Assembly: GCA_023396115.1 (NCBI GenBank)
Contig: JAEWXC010000029.1
Coordinates: 1 to 50,351 of the forward strand
Direction: 5' to 3'
Source: Actinomycetes bacterium
GTDB taxonomy: Bacteria; Actinomycetota; Actinomycetes; Propionibacteriales; Nocardioidaceae
DNA: 50,351 nucleotides
Shown: one piece after another, positions 48,717 through 50,351 of the stretch
Layout: every line of letters starts with the position of its first letter
Position numbering within the stretch: the first letter of the stretch is position 1
Notes under the pieces: generated by a model
Database searches by the model: none
Told to the model about the DNA's origin: nothing
Seen by the model: only the letters and a program-made list of their open reading frames with translations
Made by a program: the position numbers and the translations under genes

Positions 48717-50351
48717 TCAGCCCTGTGGCTGACCGCCGGGTGCCTCGGGCGGTGCACCGGCCTGCCCGGAGCCGGCCGGCGGGTACGTCCAACCGGTCGT
48801 GCCCCCGGACTGCTGGCCCGGCTGCTGCACCGGCGGCTGGGCCTGCTGCTGGGCGGGCGCACCGCCCGACGCGGGGCTGACCGGACCGGTCGCTGTGGGC
48901 GGCACACCCCACCCCGACCCAGCCTGGCCGGACCCGGCCTGGCCGGCCGCCGCACTCCACTGGTGGGCGGTTTCCTCCCGGCTCAGCGCGGAGGTGTTCA
49001 CCGGCCCGAGGTCGCGGCGAACCTCGGCGGGCACCGTCAGCGCCAGCAACGCCACCCCGGGGGCGACCAGCAGGGCGAGGGCACCGTGGAACTGCAGCAT
49101 CCAGGTGCGCGAGAAGATATAACCGGTGTCGGCCGCGGCGATCACCACCAGCGCCAGCAGCAGCGCGAACGACAGCAGCAGCACGGCCGAGCTGCGACCG
49201 CCGCCGGCAGCGGGGTCGGTGGGCAGCGAGGACCCCGCCACGGCGATCAGCACGGCACAGGCCAGGACGGCCATCGCCAGCACCGCGCCGGTGACCCGGC
49301 CACCCGACCTCGCGACCACGTCCACGACCAGACCCGGCACCTGCACGGCAGCCGTCAGGGCCGCGAGCCGGGTCAGCAGCCGTGCCACCTCGACGTACCA
49401 GCCACTCGTCCCCCGGGCCGGACCCGAGGTCGGGCTCGAAGCCGAGCCCGAGGCCGGGCTCACCGTCGGGGCGGAGGCTACGCTGCGCAGGGCCGGGCGC
49501 GAGACCGCCAGCGCCCCGGCGAGCACCGCGAGCGGAACGTAGGGAGTGGTCGAGGCCAGGTCGAGGCCCCCGGAGCCGATGCCCAGGTCCAGACCGACGG
49601 TGGTCAGCACCACCACGACCGCGTGCCCCAGACCGATCGTGGCCGCGACCGCGAGCACCACCGAGGTGGGGCGCCTCAACAGCAGCTGACCGGTCGCGGT
49701 GAGCAGCACCAGCCAAGGCAGCAGGTGGCCGACCCCGGGGGCGCCGATGCCGGTGAGCCGGAGCGCGCCGCCGAGCAGGTTGTTGTCCTGCAGCAGCCAC
49801 ATCAGCCAGCCGGACACCGCGCCCAGGGCCGCGAGGAGGAACAGCACCGCCGCGGCCACGCGCCACCGGGCGTCGTGCCGGCCGGGCCGGTCCTCCCCCA
49901 GCCGCGGCTGGACCGCCAGGGCGACCGCTGCGGTGAGCATCACGACCCCGGTGCCGACCAGGCCACCGTCGCGGAAGTCGGCGAACACCTCCAGGACCTC
50001 GAACAGGTACACGGCGAGGACGGCGAACAGGGACGGCACGTTCATGGCTGCCTTGACCGGGAACGAGACCTGCGGGGAGAGGCCCTTCACCACCCCGAAA
50101 CGGCCCAGGTAGGGCACGCCGACCGAGGCCCAGGTCAGCAGTACCGGCACCAGCACCCACCAGTTGTCGCCGCCGACCGTGTACGCGTCCCACCCGGTAC
50201 CGAGCGCGAAGGCGCCGAGCAGCAGCACCGCCACGTCCCGCAGCACGTCTCCCCAGGCCAGCCCGAACGGCAGCGCCGGCAGGCTGACCGGAGCCGGCCC
50301 AGCGGGGTCGGCGGCCGGGTGCGGAGCGGCACCCGCAGCAGCGTGCGGGCC
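48717..50351 (-). CDS. Multi-pass membrane protein of unknown function, partial (5' end outside window)
   Basis: The frame is open from the right edge to the stop at 48717, 544 visible residues. The first ~25 visible residues are Ala/Pro-rich (GPHAAAGAAPHPAADPAGPA). Then about ten membrane segments follow, among them LRDVAVLLLGAFALGTGWDA, VPSLFAVLAVYLFEVLEVFA, WRVAAAVLFLLAALGAVSGW and GALALLVAPGVALLALTVPA. The last ~80 residues are disordered and Gln/Pro/Gly-rich (APAQQQAQPPVQQPGQQ). No ATG or GTG is seen before residue 36, and the GTG there falls inside hydrophobic sequence, so the real start is beyond the window. I do not recognise a transport or enzyme motif. Confidence 0.75.
   Translation of the reverse strand, partial: GPHAAAGAAPHPAADPAGPAPVSLPALPFGLAWGDVLRDVAVLLLGAFALGTGWDAYTVGGDNWWVLVPVLLTWASVGVPYLGRFGVVKGLSPQVSFPVKAAMNVPSLFAVLAVYLFEVLEVFADFRDGGLVGTGVVMLTAAVALAVQPRLGEDRPGRHDARWRVAAAVLFLLAALGAVSGWLMWLLQDNNLLGGALRLTGIGAPGVGHLLPWLVLLTATGQLLLRRPTSVVLAVAATIGLGHAVVVVLTTVGLDLGIGSGGLDLASTTPYVPLAVLAGALAVSRPALRSVASAPTVSPASGSASSPTSGPARGTSGWYVEVARLLTRLAALTAAVQVPGLVVDVVARSGGRVTGAVLAMAVLACAVLIAVAGSSLPTDPAAGGGRSSAVLLLSFALLLALVVIAAADTGYIFSRTWMLQFHGALALLVAPGVALLALTVPAEVRRDLGPVNTSALSREETAHQWSAAAGQAGSGQAGSGWGVPPTATGPVSPASGGAPAQQQAQPPVQQPGQQSGGTTGWTYPPAGSGQAGAPPEAPGGQPQG

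Overview
The window is a stretch of chromosome from a very high-GC actinobacterium. Gene content and intergenic repeats suggest a Nocardioides-like member of the Propionibacteriales; this is inferred from memory of such genomes, not from a search. I call 37 protein genes, two of them cut by the window edges. I see no rRNA, tRNA, CRISPR array, transposase or phage gene. The region reads as ordinary chromosome, packed with small noncoding repeats.

Layout. 1-1.5 kb: end of an ABC exporter (permease and ATPase). 1.7-6.0 kb: fatty-acid beta-oxidation pair (fadA-fadB) divergent from a MerR regulator. 6.0-7.9 kb: tandem pair of secreted endonuclease/exonuclease/phosphatase-fold proteins. 7.9-9.5 kb: DEAD-box helicase with a long structured leader. 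9.8-12.8 kb: EthA-like monooxygenase and an alpha-methylacyl-CoA racemase. 13-15.5 kb: polar amino acid ABC importer. 15.7-18.2 kb: PadR regulator overlapping a 2,4-dienoyl-CoA reductase. 18.3-20.3 kb: GH1 beta-glucosidase divergent from a pirin. 20.6-25.3 kb: glycerolipid module (diacylglycerol kinase, AgpS-like flavoprotein, TetR, GlpD), which I recall in the same arrangement in M. tuberculosis (Rv2252-Rv2249c). 25.5-29.4 kb: large LuxR-type regulator, a 48-aa protein and a YceI protein. 29.5-32.7 kb: DeaD-type helicase and a double GNAT acetyltransferase. 32.9-40.1 kb: four-gene ABC system with two very large FtsX/MacB-like permeases. 40.2-50.35 kb: DUF6351-like secreted protein, MFS exporter, zinc-ribbon SDR, VOC protein, ankyrin lipoprotein, YcaQ-family protein and a partial membrane protein.

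How genes work together. The fadA and racemase promoters, 7.5 kb apart, carry the same GTGACA-N7-TGTCAC palindrome inside a 19-bp -35/-10 spacer, the classic MerR promoter geometry. The MerR gene at 5310 sits beside one of them, so a small acyl-CoA catabolism regulon is the best regulatory inference here. Many other genes start 6-7 nt after an xANNNT hexamer with no Shine-Dalgarno sequence, as expected for leaderless transcripts.

The most unusual DNA is between genes: three polar arrays of 22/19-nt units, each closed by a G-rich degenerate unit (one exactly fills the space between two convergent stop codons); a second family of 19-nt units headed by a TGTAACGCGC motif, one copy of which forms a nested 76-bp palindrome; and scattered copies of a 22-bp GGTGGTCGAGC-type element.
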